Shown here: positions 56,799-64,000 of the stretch, in pieces
How positions within the stretch are numbered: position 1 is the stretch's first letter
Layout of the letters: each line of letters begins with the position of its first letter
Source of the DNA: Salinicola halimionae
GTDB taxonomy: Bacteria; Pseudomonadota; Gammaproteobacteria; Pseudomonadales; Halomonadaceae
NCBI RefSeq assembly: GCF_003206065.1
Contig: NZ_PZJQ01000002.1
Coordinates: 609,545-673,544, forward strand
Direction of reading: 5' to 3'
Length of the DNA: 64,000 nt
Position numbers and translations under genes: made by a program
The notes under the pieces: model-generated
Database searches by the model: none
The model's input: only the letters and a program-made list of their open reading frames with translations
Told to the model about the DNA's origin: nothing

Positions 56799-59700
56799 TC
56801 AAGCCATTTGGGTTTCGAGGTTGCTGCCGTCGCCGGCGTAATCTTCATGATCGAAATCGTCCCAGCCCGATTCAGGCAAGTGTCCTTCCTGGACGTAGAA
56901 TTCGTACTCGTCGCTGCGGTACTCGAAAATACTTACGTCGTCCGGAGCATCCCGCTGGCCGTAGTTCTGCATGTAATCTTCGAGAAACTCGTAGCGGCTC
57001 AAGCCATCTTCGGTCAGCAGGCCGTCCTCGTCCAGAGACGTGAAGAGATCCTTGAGATCGGCTTCATGGCCCTCGAGTGCGTTGGTGCGCTTGATGTCCT
57101 GCACGATGGAGAACGGCAACGTCGCGAGCGTCAATGCGGCGGATACCCAGAAAAGCGGGCCGGTGGCGGCGCGAGCGACGGCAATACCCTTGAGCGCCGC
57201 GAGTGAGGAAGCGCCGCCGGCAAGGCCGAAGGCACCGGCGGCGACGGTCACGGCGCCCTGGCCGATGGTGGCGCCATCGCCACTATCCGCGCCGCGCTTG
57301 ATCATCAGCCCGCCGAGCGCGATATCCAGCGCGCCGGTGGCCGAGTTGGCTGCGCCATCCAGAACCCTCAGGAAGGAGCTGACGGAGCGTGTCGTCGTGG
57401 TGGCGTCAGGCAATGCCGGGTTCTTGGCGAATCCGTCCTTGGCGCCTTTGACGACTTTCCCGGCGTCGTCATAGGAGATATCCAGTTTCTTGGCCAGGGT
57501 CTCCTGATCGCCGACGGGAGCATCCTTGATGATCTGCTGCATGTTGTCGCTGAAGCGCTCCCACGTATGGGGGGTGGGAGCGGGTGCCTTACCCTTGACC
57601 TTGTCGTCGCCCCAGATCTGCGGCAGCGTCTTGTCGAGGCCCAACATGGCGTTGACGTTGGTGCCATTAACCTTGTCGATGATGTTGCTACCGAGATTGA
57701 CGAAATGCTGGCTGGCGCCGAAGAAGCTGATGAATTCCTTGGCGATCGCCATGCGCCCCTCGGTGGTATCAGCGAGTGAACCACCCTTGCCTGCCAGCTG
57801 GTAGATGCCGGAGGCGAGCGAGATCAGACCGCCGGCCGAACCCAGCGCCCCGTTGCTGTTGAGCGTGCCGATCAGCGACATCATCCCGCCGTTGGTCTTT
57901 TCGTTGAGCGCCTTGTAGACGCCATTCTTCATCAGGCCGTCGATGTCCTTTTGGGTGATCGAGCCATTTTTCTGGAAGCGATCCCCGAGCTCCTGCAGCG
58001 CTTTGCCGAAGTTCTTCGCCGTCTGCTGATCGTTGAGGTATTCGTTGACGAACTTGTCGATCGTCTCCGCCGTGCGTCGTGGAATATCGACGCCCGCGCG
58101 TTTGAGCGCGGTCAGAACGGTCTTGACCACGTCCTGAGTCGCGGTGGCGGTATTGGCGTCGTTGATCTGGTCGGGGTTGGCGATCAGGTCGTCGAGATCG
58201 GTGACCATCGAATCGACCTGCAGGTTCTGGGCAAACTCAGCTGCCTTGTCGGTCTCGTCGGTCGCCGGGAATAGCGCAGCGAGGGCATTGTAGGTCTTCG
58301 AAATATCCTCTTCGGCGAGCTCGCTCTGGCCGCTCTCGCGCAGGTCGTTGATGTAATCGATGTATGCCTCGCTGAACGCCGTTTCCTCCAGCTGAGAGGC
58401 GATATCATCCTTGTGGGTGACCTTGTCGATGGCACCTTTCTGCGCCCCTGCGTAATCCTTCTGCACGGCGTCGGAGGCAAACAGGTCGCCAAGCCGGGCA
58501 TCGAGTTTTTCGCCATCGACGATCGATGACAGATCGTCGCCGCTAGCGTGATCGAGACTCAGCCCCTCGGAGATGTCGAGTCCGACCAGGTCCAGACCGT
58601 TTTCGAGCGCGCCCTGGGCGCGCAGGGCTCGGTAAAATTGAGCGCGCTCATCGTTCTTGTCGATGCTGCCGTCCTCGATGCCCGTCTTCCAGTCCTTGAT
58701 CAGATTCTGCCAGGTCAGTTCACTGACCGTCAGCTTGCGTGAGCTGTCGTCGGGGTCGGTTTCGCTGGTCTCCATCGCCTGAATGTCGACGTCGCTGAAG
58801 GTTGGCAGATCGTGATCACGACGCGCGGTATCGAGCTCTGCGTTGTCGGCGAGGCGTTGGGTATTGGTCTCACCGCCGTGCTTCGACCAGTAACCGTCGA
58901 AGACGTTGGTGACCTTGTCGCCATCGTCGCCCGCGGCACTGCCGATGCGCGCGCGCAGATCGTCGTTGACCTGGGTCACGGCATCGCTCGGGCTGACGCC
59001 ATCTTTAATCTTGCTGTCGATCAGGTTCTGGTAGAGCTGAGACAGCGTGTCGGAGCTGTCGATATGCAGGATGTTGCGCGTATCGGTGAGCGTGCCACCC
59101 GCCATGGCGGAGGCCAGCGCGTTGAGATTGTCCTCATAGCTCGGATTGTCGGTCAGCGTGGTATCGGCGAGGAAATCGTCGTAAGCCGCGTAGCCGGCGT
59201 CGATGGCATCGTTCTTGCCGCCGTGACGCTCCCAGTAGCCGTTGAAGACGTTGAGACCGTCATCGCTATCTTTTCCGGTATTGCTTAGTGCGTTGCCGGT
59301 GCGGTCAAGCAAATCGCTCTTGGCGTCGTCGATCGCAGATTGCAGATCCGGTGCTTCGCCGCGTTCACGTTGCTGATTGAGTAGATATTCCACCAGGTGG
59401 CCGAACTGCTCGCTGGCGCCCCCGGTCAGCGGTGTCACCGTACGATTGTCGATATCGATGCCTTCGGCCATGTCGGATGAGAGCGAGTTCAGCGTATCGT
59501 CGTAAGCAATATCGGCCTCGTCGCGATTGGCCAGATAGCTCTCCTCGGCCAGTGCCTTGGCATCGTCTTCGCCGCCATGGCGGTCCCAGTAACCGTCGAA
59601 GACATTGGTGACATCACCACCGCCGACGCTATCGATGCGCGAGCGCAGGTCGTCGTTGACGCGATCCATGGCTTCCTGAGTGTCATCGCCCTGACCGATC

Positions 59701-60359
59701 CGGTCCTTGATCAGGTTCTTGTAGAGCTGGGAGAGCGTGTCGGAGCTGTCCAGATGGAGGATGTTCCGGCTGTCTGTCAGCGTGCCGCCCGACATCCCCA
59801 GGGCGAGGGCGTTGAGGTTGTCCTCGTAATCCGGATTGTCGATCAGCGTATGGGTGCTCAAGAATTCCTTGTAGGCGTCATAACCGGCGTCGCCGGCCGC
59901 CTCTTCACCGCCATGGCGCTTCCAGTAGCCCTCGAAGACGTCGAGGCCCTTGTCAGCACTCTTGCCGGCGCCGTCCTTACCAAGATCGCCCAGCGCGTTG
60001 CCGATACGATCGAATAGCGCATCCTTGGCCTTGTCGATTGCCGCGCCCAGGTCCGCCTTGTCGCCGCGCCCATGCTGGGCGTTCAATTCGGCCGAAACGA
60101 GTTTCTGAAACTGCTTGGCGGCATCGCCAGTCAGCGGTGATACCTTGCGTTTGTCGATATCGATGCCATCCGCCATGTCCGTCGCCAGCGAATTCAGCGT
60201 GTTCTCGTAATCCTGGCTTCCCGGCTCGAGGCTCTCTTTCTTGGCGTCGTCATTCCGCTCGGCCAGCTTCTGTGCCAGCTTGAGAATGGAAGAAAAGGCC
60301 GGATTGATACCGGAAGGCATGATGCTCTTGTCCAGGGTGACTTCATCGTTGACGCGCAT
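56799..60359 (-). CDS. HrpK/HrpF/NolX-like putative type III translocon protein
   Basis: A 1186-residue acidic protein. Residues 51-510 consist of four modules in the order A-B-A'-B' (51-177, 178-285, 286-407, 408-510), each ending in a VFxGYWxxHGG-type motif (VFEGYWKRHGG, VFDGYWDRHGG, VFNGYWERHGG, VFDGYWSKHGG). The central part is helical and hydrophilic. The last third has hydrophobic stretches (LGSAGGLISLASGIYQLAG, TGALDIALGGLMI, ATGPLFWVSAALTLATLPF). This layout resembles HrpF/NolX and HrpK, plant-associated translocon proteins. There is no Sec signal. The family call is from pattern, not search. Confidence 0.7.
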   Translation of the reverse strand: MRVNDEVTLDKSIMPSGINPAFSSILKLAQKLAERNDDAKKESLEPGSQDYENTLNSLATDMADGIDIDKRKVSPLTGDAAKQFQKLVSAELNAQHGRGDKADLGAAIDKAKDALFDRIGNALGDLGKDGAGKSADKGLDVFEGYWKRHGGEEAAGDAGYDAYKEFLSTHTLIDNPDYEDNLNALALGMSGGTLTDSRNILHLDSSDTLSQLYKNLIKDRIGQGDDTQEAMDRVNDDLRSRIDSVGGGDVTNVFDGYWDRHGGEDDAKALAEESYLANRDEADIAYDDTLNSLSSDMAEGIDIDNRTVTPLTGGASEQFGHLVEYLLNQQRERGEAPDLQSAIDDAKSDLLDRTGNALSNTGKDSDDGLNVFNGYWERHGGKNDAIDAGYAAYDDFLADTTLTDNPSYEDNLNALASAMAGGTLTDTRNILHIDSSDTLSQLYQNLIDSKIKDGVSPSDAVTQVNDDLRARIGSAAGDDGDKVTNVFDGYWSKHGGETNTQRLADNAELDTARRDHDLPTFSDVDIQAMETSETDPDDSSRKLTVSELTWQNLIKDWKTGIEDGSIDKNDERAQFYRALRAQGALENGLDLVGLDISEGLSLDHASGDDLSSIVDGEKLDARLGDLFASDAVQKDYAGAQKGAIDKVTHKDDIASQLEETAFSEAYIDYINDLRESGQSELAEEDISKTYNALAALFPATDETDKAAEFAQNLQVDSMVTDLDDLIANPDQINDANTATATQDVVKTVLTALKRAGVDIPRRTAETIDKFVNEYLNDQQTAKNFGKALQELGDRFQKNGSITQKDIDGLMKNGVYKALNEKTNGGMMSLIGTLNSNGALGSAGGLISLASGIYQLAGKGGSLADTTEGRMAIAKEFISFFGASQHFVNLGSNIIDKVNGTNVNAMLGLDKTLPQIWGDDKVKGKAPAPTPHTWERFSDNMQQIIKDAPVGDQETLAKKLDISYDDAGKVVKGAKDGFAKNPALPDATTTTRSVSSFLRVLDGAANSATGALDIALGGLMIKRGADSGDGATIGQGAVTVAAGAFGLAGGASSLAALKGIAVARAATGPLFWVSAALTLATLPFSIVQDIKRTNALEGHEADLKDLFTSLDEDGLLTEDGLSRYEFLEDYMQNYGQRDAPDDVSIFEYRSDEYEFYVQEGHLPESGWDDFDHEDYAGDGSNLETQMA
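58830..60209 (-). repeat. A-B-A'-B' internal protein repeats
   Basis: Coding repeats of a unit of about 230 residues, present twice; each unit has two related halves of 105-125 residues. B and B' share GGTLTDSRNILH/GGTLTDTRNILH and DSSDTLSQLY; A and A' share MADGIDID/MAEGIDID. All four halves end in the GYWxxHGG motif. The structure implies an old half-unit duplication followed by a more recent duplication of the whole unit. Confidence 0.85.
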
Positions 60360-60415
60360 CGAGTTTTCTCTCTGGGACGTTGGCTGGGAGACACCGACGG
60401 TCGATCCATGGGGCT

Positions 60416-60449
60416 CATGGGGAGAGCGAGGCCCATGGGGGAGCGAGGC
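60416..60449 (-). repeat. Direct repeat in the leader of the HrpK-like gene
   Basis: Two near-identical copies, CATGGGGAGAGCGAGGC (60416-60432) and CATGGGGGAGCGAGGC (60434-60449), in the 210-bp gap between sctT and the large gene. A regulatory role is possible but unproven. Confidence 0.6.
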
Positions 60450-60569
60450 AGCATCGGAGTAACGTGGACCCAGTGTCGAAAAACAGGATGACGAGCTGAT
60501 GGCAATGGCGAAACGCTGAGTAACGAACCGTAAGGTTTTGGTGGTAGAGCGTGGGGTAAAAAGCGGCGA

Positions 60570-61388
60570 TCAGCGCATCGCGCCGAGAATGGCTTCGAGG
60601 CGGCCCATGTTGAGGTCCACGATATCGAGCTGATCGACCATCAAGGGAATCAGGAAGACCACGTAGATCAGCATCAGGAAGGCAAACAGCAGGTTCTTGA
60701 TCGGCAGCGACAGGTCGAAGGCGTGAAGATTGGGCGCCATTCTGGCGACGTAGGCCAGCATCAGATCGGCAATCAACAGCGCGATTACCAGCGGGGCGAT
60801 CATCAATACGCCAATCTGCATCACCTGATCGAGCAGGCCCAGCAAAGCCATGGCCGAGGCTTCCGACATCAGCGGCACGAAGTCCACTGCCGGCCACAGC
60901 GCGTAGCTGCGATAGAAACCATCGAGCAGCAGCATGAAACCACCGGTGATGAAAAACAGCGCCAACAGCGTGATCGTCAACAGCGTGGAAGTCACGCCCG
61001 TTTCCGTGGCGCCCATCGGATCGACGATCTGCGCCATCGTCGAGCCGCGCTGCAGATCGATCAGCTCACCGGCGACCTCGGCGGCCCAGAACGGCACGCC
61101 GAACACCAGGCCAATGGCGACGCCGATCAGCAGCTCCTTGATCACCATGCCGGCGACGCTGAAGCTGGACAGCCCGTCCGCAGTGGACATGGCATCGAAT
61201 AGCGGCACGATCAGCGGAATCGAGATCGTCACCGCCACGGCGGAGCGGATCATGCCGGTCAGGCCGAGGCGGTTGAACGCCGGTGTCACCAGCACCATGC
61301 CCAGCGCCCGTGCCACGCCGACGGCCGCTGCGGCGATCAGCGGATACGCGAACTGGGTCAGGAACTGGGCAAAATCTTCGTAGTTCAT
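60570..61388 (-). CDS. sctT: Type III secretion export apparatus protein SctT
   Basis: A 272-residue membrane protein of the YscT/HrcT/FliR family, part of the export gate with SctR and SctS. About six hydrophobic segments and the conserved region FWAAEVAGELIDLQRGSTMA followed by VDPMGATETGVTSTLL identify it. It follows sctS by 30 bp. The order sctR-sctS-sctT is universal in these systems. Confidence 0.95.
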   Translation of the reverse strand: MNYEDFAQFLTQFAYPLIAAAAVGVARALGMVLVTPAFNRLGLTGMIRSAVAVTISIPLIVPLFDAMSTADGLSSFSVAGMVIKELLIGVAIGLVFGVPFWAAEVAGELIDLQRGSTMAQIVDPMGATETGVTSTLLTITLLALFFITGGFMLLLDGFYRSYALWPAVDFVPLMSEASAMALLGLLDQVMQIGVLMIAPLVIALLIADLMLAYVARMAPNLHAFDLSLPIKNLLFAFLMLIYVVFLIPLMVDQLDIVDLNMGRLEAILGAMR

Positions 61389-61418
61389 GTGCGCGGCTCG
61401 TTGACGCTGGCGCCGAGC

Positions 61419-61688
61419 CTAGCGCGACCAGGCGGCAAAATTATCCAACACCTGATCGGCAATATTGACGATCTGCCCGGCCAGCAGCGGTCCCGAGAGA
61501 ATCAGCACCAGCAGTACCGCGACCAGCTTGACCGCCTGCGGTAACGTCTGGTCCTGAATCTGGGTCAACGCCTGCAGCAAACCGACCCCAAAACCCACCG
61601 CGATCGCCACCAGCAGGGCAGGCGCAGACACCAGCAGCACCGTCCACAGGGCGTTCTTCATCAGCGAGAGGAAGATATCGTCCGTCAT
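61419..61688 (-). CDS. sctS: Type III secretion export apparatus protein SctS
   Basis: An 89-residue protein with two transmembrane helices (NALWTVLLVSAPALLVAIAV and LVAVLLVLILSGPLLAGQIV) and the conserved loop LLQALTQIQDQTLPQAVKL of the YscS/HrcS/FliQ family. It starts one base before the sctR stop region ends, so the two are tightly linked. Confidence 0.95.
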   Translation of the reverse strand: MTDDIFLSLMKNALWTVLLVSAPALLVAIAVGFGVGLLQALTQIQDQTLPQAVKLVAVLLVLILSGPLLAGQIVNIADQVLDNFAAWSR

Positions 61689-61689
61689 C

Positions 61690-62349
61690 CTAACCGCCTC
61701 CGTAACTCAGAATCAGACCGTGCATCAGTCGCGACCAGCCATCCACCGCCACGAACAGGAAGATCTTCAGCGGAATCGAGATCAGGGTCGGCGACACCAT
61801 CATCATGCCCATCGCCATCAGTACGTTGGAGACGATCAGGTCGATGATCAGAAACGGTATGTAGAGAAGGAAGCCGATCTCGAAGGCCCGGGTCAACTCG
61901 GAGCTGACGAAAGCCGGTATCAGCACGATCAGGTCATCACTCTTCAGATCCTCGCGCGCCTCGTCCGACCACAGCGTGCGGGTGGCATCGATGAAAAATG
62001 CTCGCTCGCGCTCGCTGGCGTAGCGGGACAGATACTCCTGCAATGGCCCCCGAAGCGCCTCGCCGGTCTGCTTGATCTCCTCGACGTTGGCCAATCCCGC
62101 CGAGCGCTGTTCGAACTGGTGGGCCATCTCCCCGATCAACGGCGTGGTGATGTAGACCGTCAGGATCAGCGCGATGCCGTAGAGCACGAGGTTGGGCGGT
62201 GTCTGTTGCACGCCGAGGGCATTGCGGATCAGGAACAGCACCACCGAGATCTTGAGAAAGCCGGTCATCGTGACCACCGCCAACGGCACCAGGCCGATGG
62301 TGGCAACCACGATGATGATGGCGATCAGGTTGGGCTGAAACTCAGTCAT
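61690..62349 (-). CDS. sctR: Type III secretion export apparatus protein SctR
   Basis: A 219-residue membrane protein of the YscR/HrcR/FliP family. The segments TGFLKISVVLFLIRNALGVQ, QTPPNLVLYGIALILTVY, LIVLIPAFVSSELTRAFEIG and MGMMMVSPTLISIPLKIFLF are diagnostic. It lacks the N-terminal signal peptide of flagellar FliP, which favours a non-flagellar system. The ATG at 62349 lies inside the end of sctQ (8-base overlap), so it is translationally coupled. Confidence 0.95.
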   Translation of the reverse strand: MTEFQPNLIAIIIVVATIGLVPLAVVTMTGFLKISVVLFLIRNALGVQQTPPNLVLYGIALILTVYITTPLIGEMAHQFEQRSAGLANVEEIKQTGEALRGPLQEYLSRYASERERAFFIDATRTLWSDEAREDLKSDDLIVLIPAFVSSELTRAFEIGFLLYIPFLIIDLIVSNVLMAMGMMMVSPTLISIPLKIFLFVAVDGWSRLMHGLILSYGGG

Positions 62350-62647
62350 CCCCGGCAGGTCCCGTCTCGAGCGAAAGCCTTTCGATCTGTACTCCGATGG
62401 CATCACCGATGGCGATCAGCCGCCCACGCCCCATGCGCTGGCCGTTCACGACCAGATCGACGGCCCGTTCCGGCTGGCGCTCCAGGGGTAGCACGCTGCC
62501 TTCACCGAGCTTGCGCAACTCGCCGAGCGACATGTCCAGCCGGCCCAGCTCGCAGGTCATCTGCACCGGCAGGCTATCCATGGCCGCGTCGGTTTCCGAC
62601 GGCGCTTGGGTTGGCGATTCGGATTGATCCACAGGGGGTTCGCTCAT
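62342..62647 (-). CDS. Possible internal translation product SctQ-C
   Basis: A candidate 101-residue protein from an in-frame ATG within sctQ (beginning MSEPPVDQSESPTQAPSETD), preceded by the purine-rich AAGAGAG six bases upstream. It would contain a linker and the last SpoA domain. Equivalent internal starts are known in YscQ, Spa33 and SsaQ, where the short form joins the full-length protein in the sorting platform. Expression here is unproven. Confidence 0.5.
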   Translation of the reverse strand: MSEPPVDQSESPTQAPSETDAAMDSLPVQMTCELGRLDMSLGELRKLGEGSVLPLERQPERAVDLVVNGQRMGRGRLIAIGDAIGVQIERLSLETGPAGDD

Positions 62648-63541
62648 GACGCTCTCTTCGTGGGATGGATTCGAGTTTGGCTCGGGATGATTCGCGATCA
62701 ACGGGCCGGTGGCTTTCAGCCCGGCTTCGCTGAAACGGGCGCGGCAACTGAAGCGACCGGCCAGATTCAGCTGGACCTCCTCTACTGTTGCCGTATCGAG
62801 GATGACTACGTCGCCGGAGCGCAGGCTGCGAAACTCACCCAGTGTCAGCATTTGCTTGCCACACTCGACCCGAAGTGTGGAAATGACGCCATTGGCCGGC
62901 GCTCGCTGTGCCGGAAAGGCATGGTCGAACTGTGGCAACAGCCGTTCGGCAACCGGAACGGCAAGATCGAGGGTCAACGGGTGGGATTCGCCGTCGAGCT
63001 CGAGAGTCAAGCATAGACGCATGGTGTGAGCGGGCGGCTTCGGCTCGCCGGGCAACAGGCGTATCTCCGCGTTCAATGCCGCTTCCAGCGGCTCCAGCCA
63101 CTCGAGCCACACGACCTCCAGCCACATGGCGGCCAGCTCGGCATCGACGTCATCCAATTCACGACGCCGGTCGGGATGCTGACCGAGTCTATCGAAGGCT
63201 CGAGCATTGCCGCTCAGTGTCAACCGTTCCTCGCCAAGGCAGAGCGTGATCGCTCGTGCTTCTCCGAGGGCTAGGCGTTCTTCGAGGGCTGGAGACTCTT
63301 CGACTCGCGCTCCCGCCGGGAGCAGTCGCAGGCTGGCCGCACGGCCGTGCCAGTCGAATTCGAGCGGCTGACGAGCCACGTGCAGCGCGTTATGCAGCGC
63401 GAATCGGGAAGCCTCGACATGTGGCAGTGCCGATATCGACAGCGGGATGACTCGGGCCGCTGTGGCATCGTCCGGCGAGCCGGCTGTTTCAAACAAGGGC
63501 CGGGATCGAGCCGCGGCTGGGGTCGATGACAGATTCGTCAT
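62342..63541 (-). CDS. sctQ: Type III secretion sorting platform (C-ring) protein SctQ
   Basis: A 399-residue YscQ/HrcQ-type protein. The N-terminal two thirds are divergent; a SpoA domain is near residues 250-290 (LTLGEFRSLRSGDVVILDTA) and a second at the C-terminus (LGRLDMSLGELRKLGEGSVL, then VDLVVNGQRMGRGRLIAIGD). The ATG overlaps the sctO stop (ATGA). An in-frame ATG at 62647 with AAGAGAG upstream could start a separate SctQ-C of 101 residues. Unlike in P. syringae, the gene is not split into hrcQA and hrcQB. Confidence 0.9.
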   Translation of the reverse strand: MTNLSSTPAAARSRPLFETAGSPDDATAARVIPLSISALPHVEASRFALHNALHVARQPLEFDWHGRAASLRLLPAGARVEESPALEERLALGEARAITLCLGEERLTLSGNARAFDRLGQHPDRRRELDDVDAELAAMWLEVVWLEWLEPLEAALNAEIRLLPGEPKPPAHTMRLCLTLELDGESHPLTLDLAVPVAERLLPQFDHAFPAQRAPANGVISTLRVECGKQMLTLGEFRSLRSGDVVILDTATVEEVQLNLAGRFSCRARFSEAGLKATGPLIANHPEPNSNPSHEESVMSEPPVDQSESPTQAPSETDAAMDSLPVQMTCELGRLDMSLGELRKLGEGSVLPLERQPERAVDLVVNGQRMGRGRLIAIGDAIGVQIERLSLETGPAGDD

Positions 63542-64000
63542 GTGAGATCTCCTCGCCCCTGGCGTGCCTCTTCTATCTCCAGCTCCGTCAGTCGCTCGGC
63601 ATTGACCGCCATGGCGCGTTGTCGATCGGTTTGCAGACGTTCCAGCGCACGCTGGGCGCGCAGGCGTCGAGCCCATTCGGTGGCCTGTGCATCGCGCTCT
63701 TCTTCGGCGAGCTTGAGATGACGCATCTGCGCTCGGCGTTCGTGAAGCAGCGTTTCTCGATGCGCGGCGTCGTCGGCCATCGTTTGTTGCCAGTCGGCCA
63801 GCGCTTCGGCATTGAGCAGGCGACTTTGGCTTGAGTCGAATTGTGCCTGTTCCCGCTGATTGGCGCTGCGCTGGTGTTCCACCAACGACTGCTCCAGCGC
63901 CTGGTACTGTGCTGTCAGGTCTCTGCACTGGCGCTGACCTGTCGCCAGGGCTTCCTCGGCCAGACGCGTGCGCTGACGCCGCAGCTGCATCAGACGCTCG
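63538..64000 (-). CDS. sctO: Type III secretion stalk-like protein SctO, partial
   Basis: At least 150 residues of a highly charged, helical coiled-coil protein rich in Glu, Gln, Arg and Ala (RRQRTRLAEEALATGQRQ, LAEEERDAQATEWARRLR), which fits the YscO/HrpO family that couples the ATPase to the export gate. The frame stays open to the window edge (codons for E-R-L precede the first visible Met), so the true start is outside. The stop overlaps the sctQ start. Identification rests on position and composition. Confidence 0.7.
   Translation of the reverse strand, partial: ERLMQLRRQRTRLAEEALATGQRQCRDLTAQYQALEQSLVEHQRSANQREQAQFDSSQSRLLNAEALADWQQTMADDAAHRETLLHERRAQMRHLKLAEEERDAQATEWARRLRAQRALERLQTDRQRAMAVNAERLTELEIEEARQGRGDLT

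Noticed and set aside
60360-60569. HrpL-type hrp box (GGAACC-CCAC) or PIP-box (TTCG-N16-TTCG) upstream of the HrpK-like gene.
   Set aside because: No GGAACC is present in the leader, and the only TTCG pair on the minus strand is spaced by 11 bases rather than 16.
55715-64000. Considered a flagellar export cluster (FliPQR/FlhB).
   Set aside because: SctR lacks the FliP signal peptide, a SctQ-type SpoA protein and a coiled-coil SctO precede it in hrp/ysc order, and a HrpK/HrpF-like protein is embedded. No flagellar structural gene is present.

Overview
The window reads as one chromosomal segment of a GC-rich, halophilic gammaproteobacterium, most likely Halomonadaceae (Halomonas, Salinicola or Kushneria-like). 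This is an inference from the gene families and synteny, because no taxonomic search was possible. Nearly all of it is coding, and no rRNA, CRISPR array, insertion sequence or phage gene was seen.

Positions 1-14,200 hold the conserved core block: yhbY (minus), then rlmE-ftsH-folP-glmM-tpiA-secG, tRNA-Leu(GAG), tRNA-fMet, and rimP-nusA-infB-rbfA-truB-rpsO. A strong terminator closes it after rpsO. The pnp gene that usually follows rpsO is absent, so a chromosomal junction lies here.

Positions 14,400-31,700 are accessory metabolism. They hold ethanolamine ammonia-lyase eutBC facing an AraC regulator, a beta-propeller sensor kinase with a NarL-type regulator, and two alpha/beta hydrolases, one lacking its nucleophile serine. 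A minus-strand run follows: a YcaC-like hydrolase, XapX, an amidohydrolase, DoxX and a DUF1275 protein. Then come choline-sulfatase betC, the ABC-F ATPase ybiT and an isochorismatase-like hydrolase.

Positions 31,700-45,000 carry an arylsulfotransferase, a HemY-type protoporphyrinogen oxidase and a minus-strand run (TDT transporter, serine hydrolase, gamma-glutamyltransferase, hydroxyacid reductase, HAD phosphatase) diverging from a LysR regulator. A DUF2501 protein, a UbiM-like monooxygenase and a 300-residue 6-phosphogluconate dehydrogenase follow.

Positions 45,000-55,700 contain the class Ib ribonucleotide reductase operon nrdHIEF behind two NrdR boxes, a Spy-like periplasmic protein with a duplicated module, a NUDIX hydrolase, a ClsC-like phospholipase D lipoprotein, a YebE-like protein, and an MFS exporter divergent from a TetR regulator.

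Positions 55,700-64,000 (minus strand, running off the window) hold part of a non-flagellar type III secretion system: sctO, sctQ, sctR, sctS, sctT, a 1186-residue HrpK/HrpF/NolX-like putative translocon protein, and sctU. This is the most unusual region. SctU lacks the NPTH autocleavage motif, no sctP lies between sctO and sctQ, the large repeat protein is inserted between sctT and sctU, and sctQ has a plausible internal start for a short SctQ-C product.
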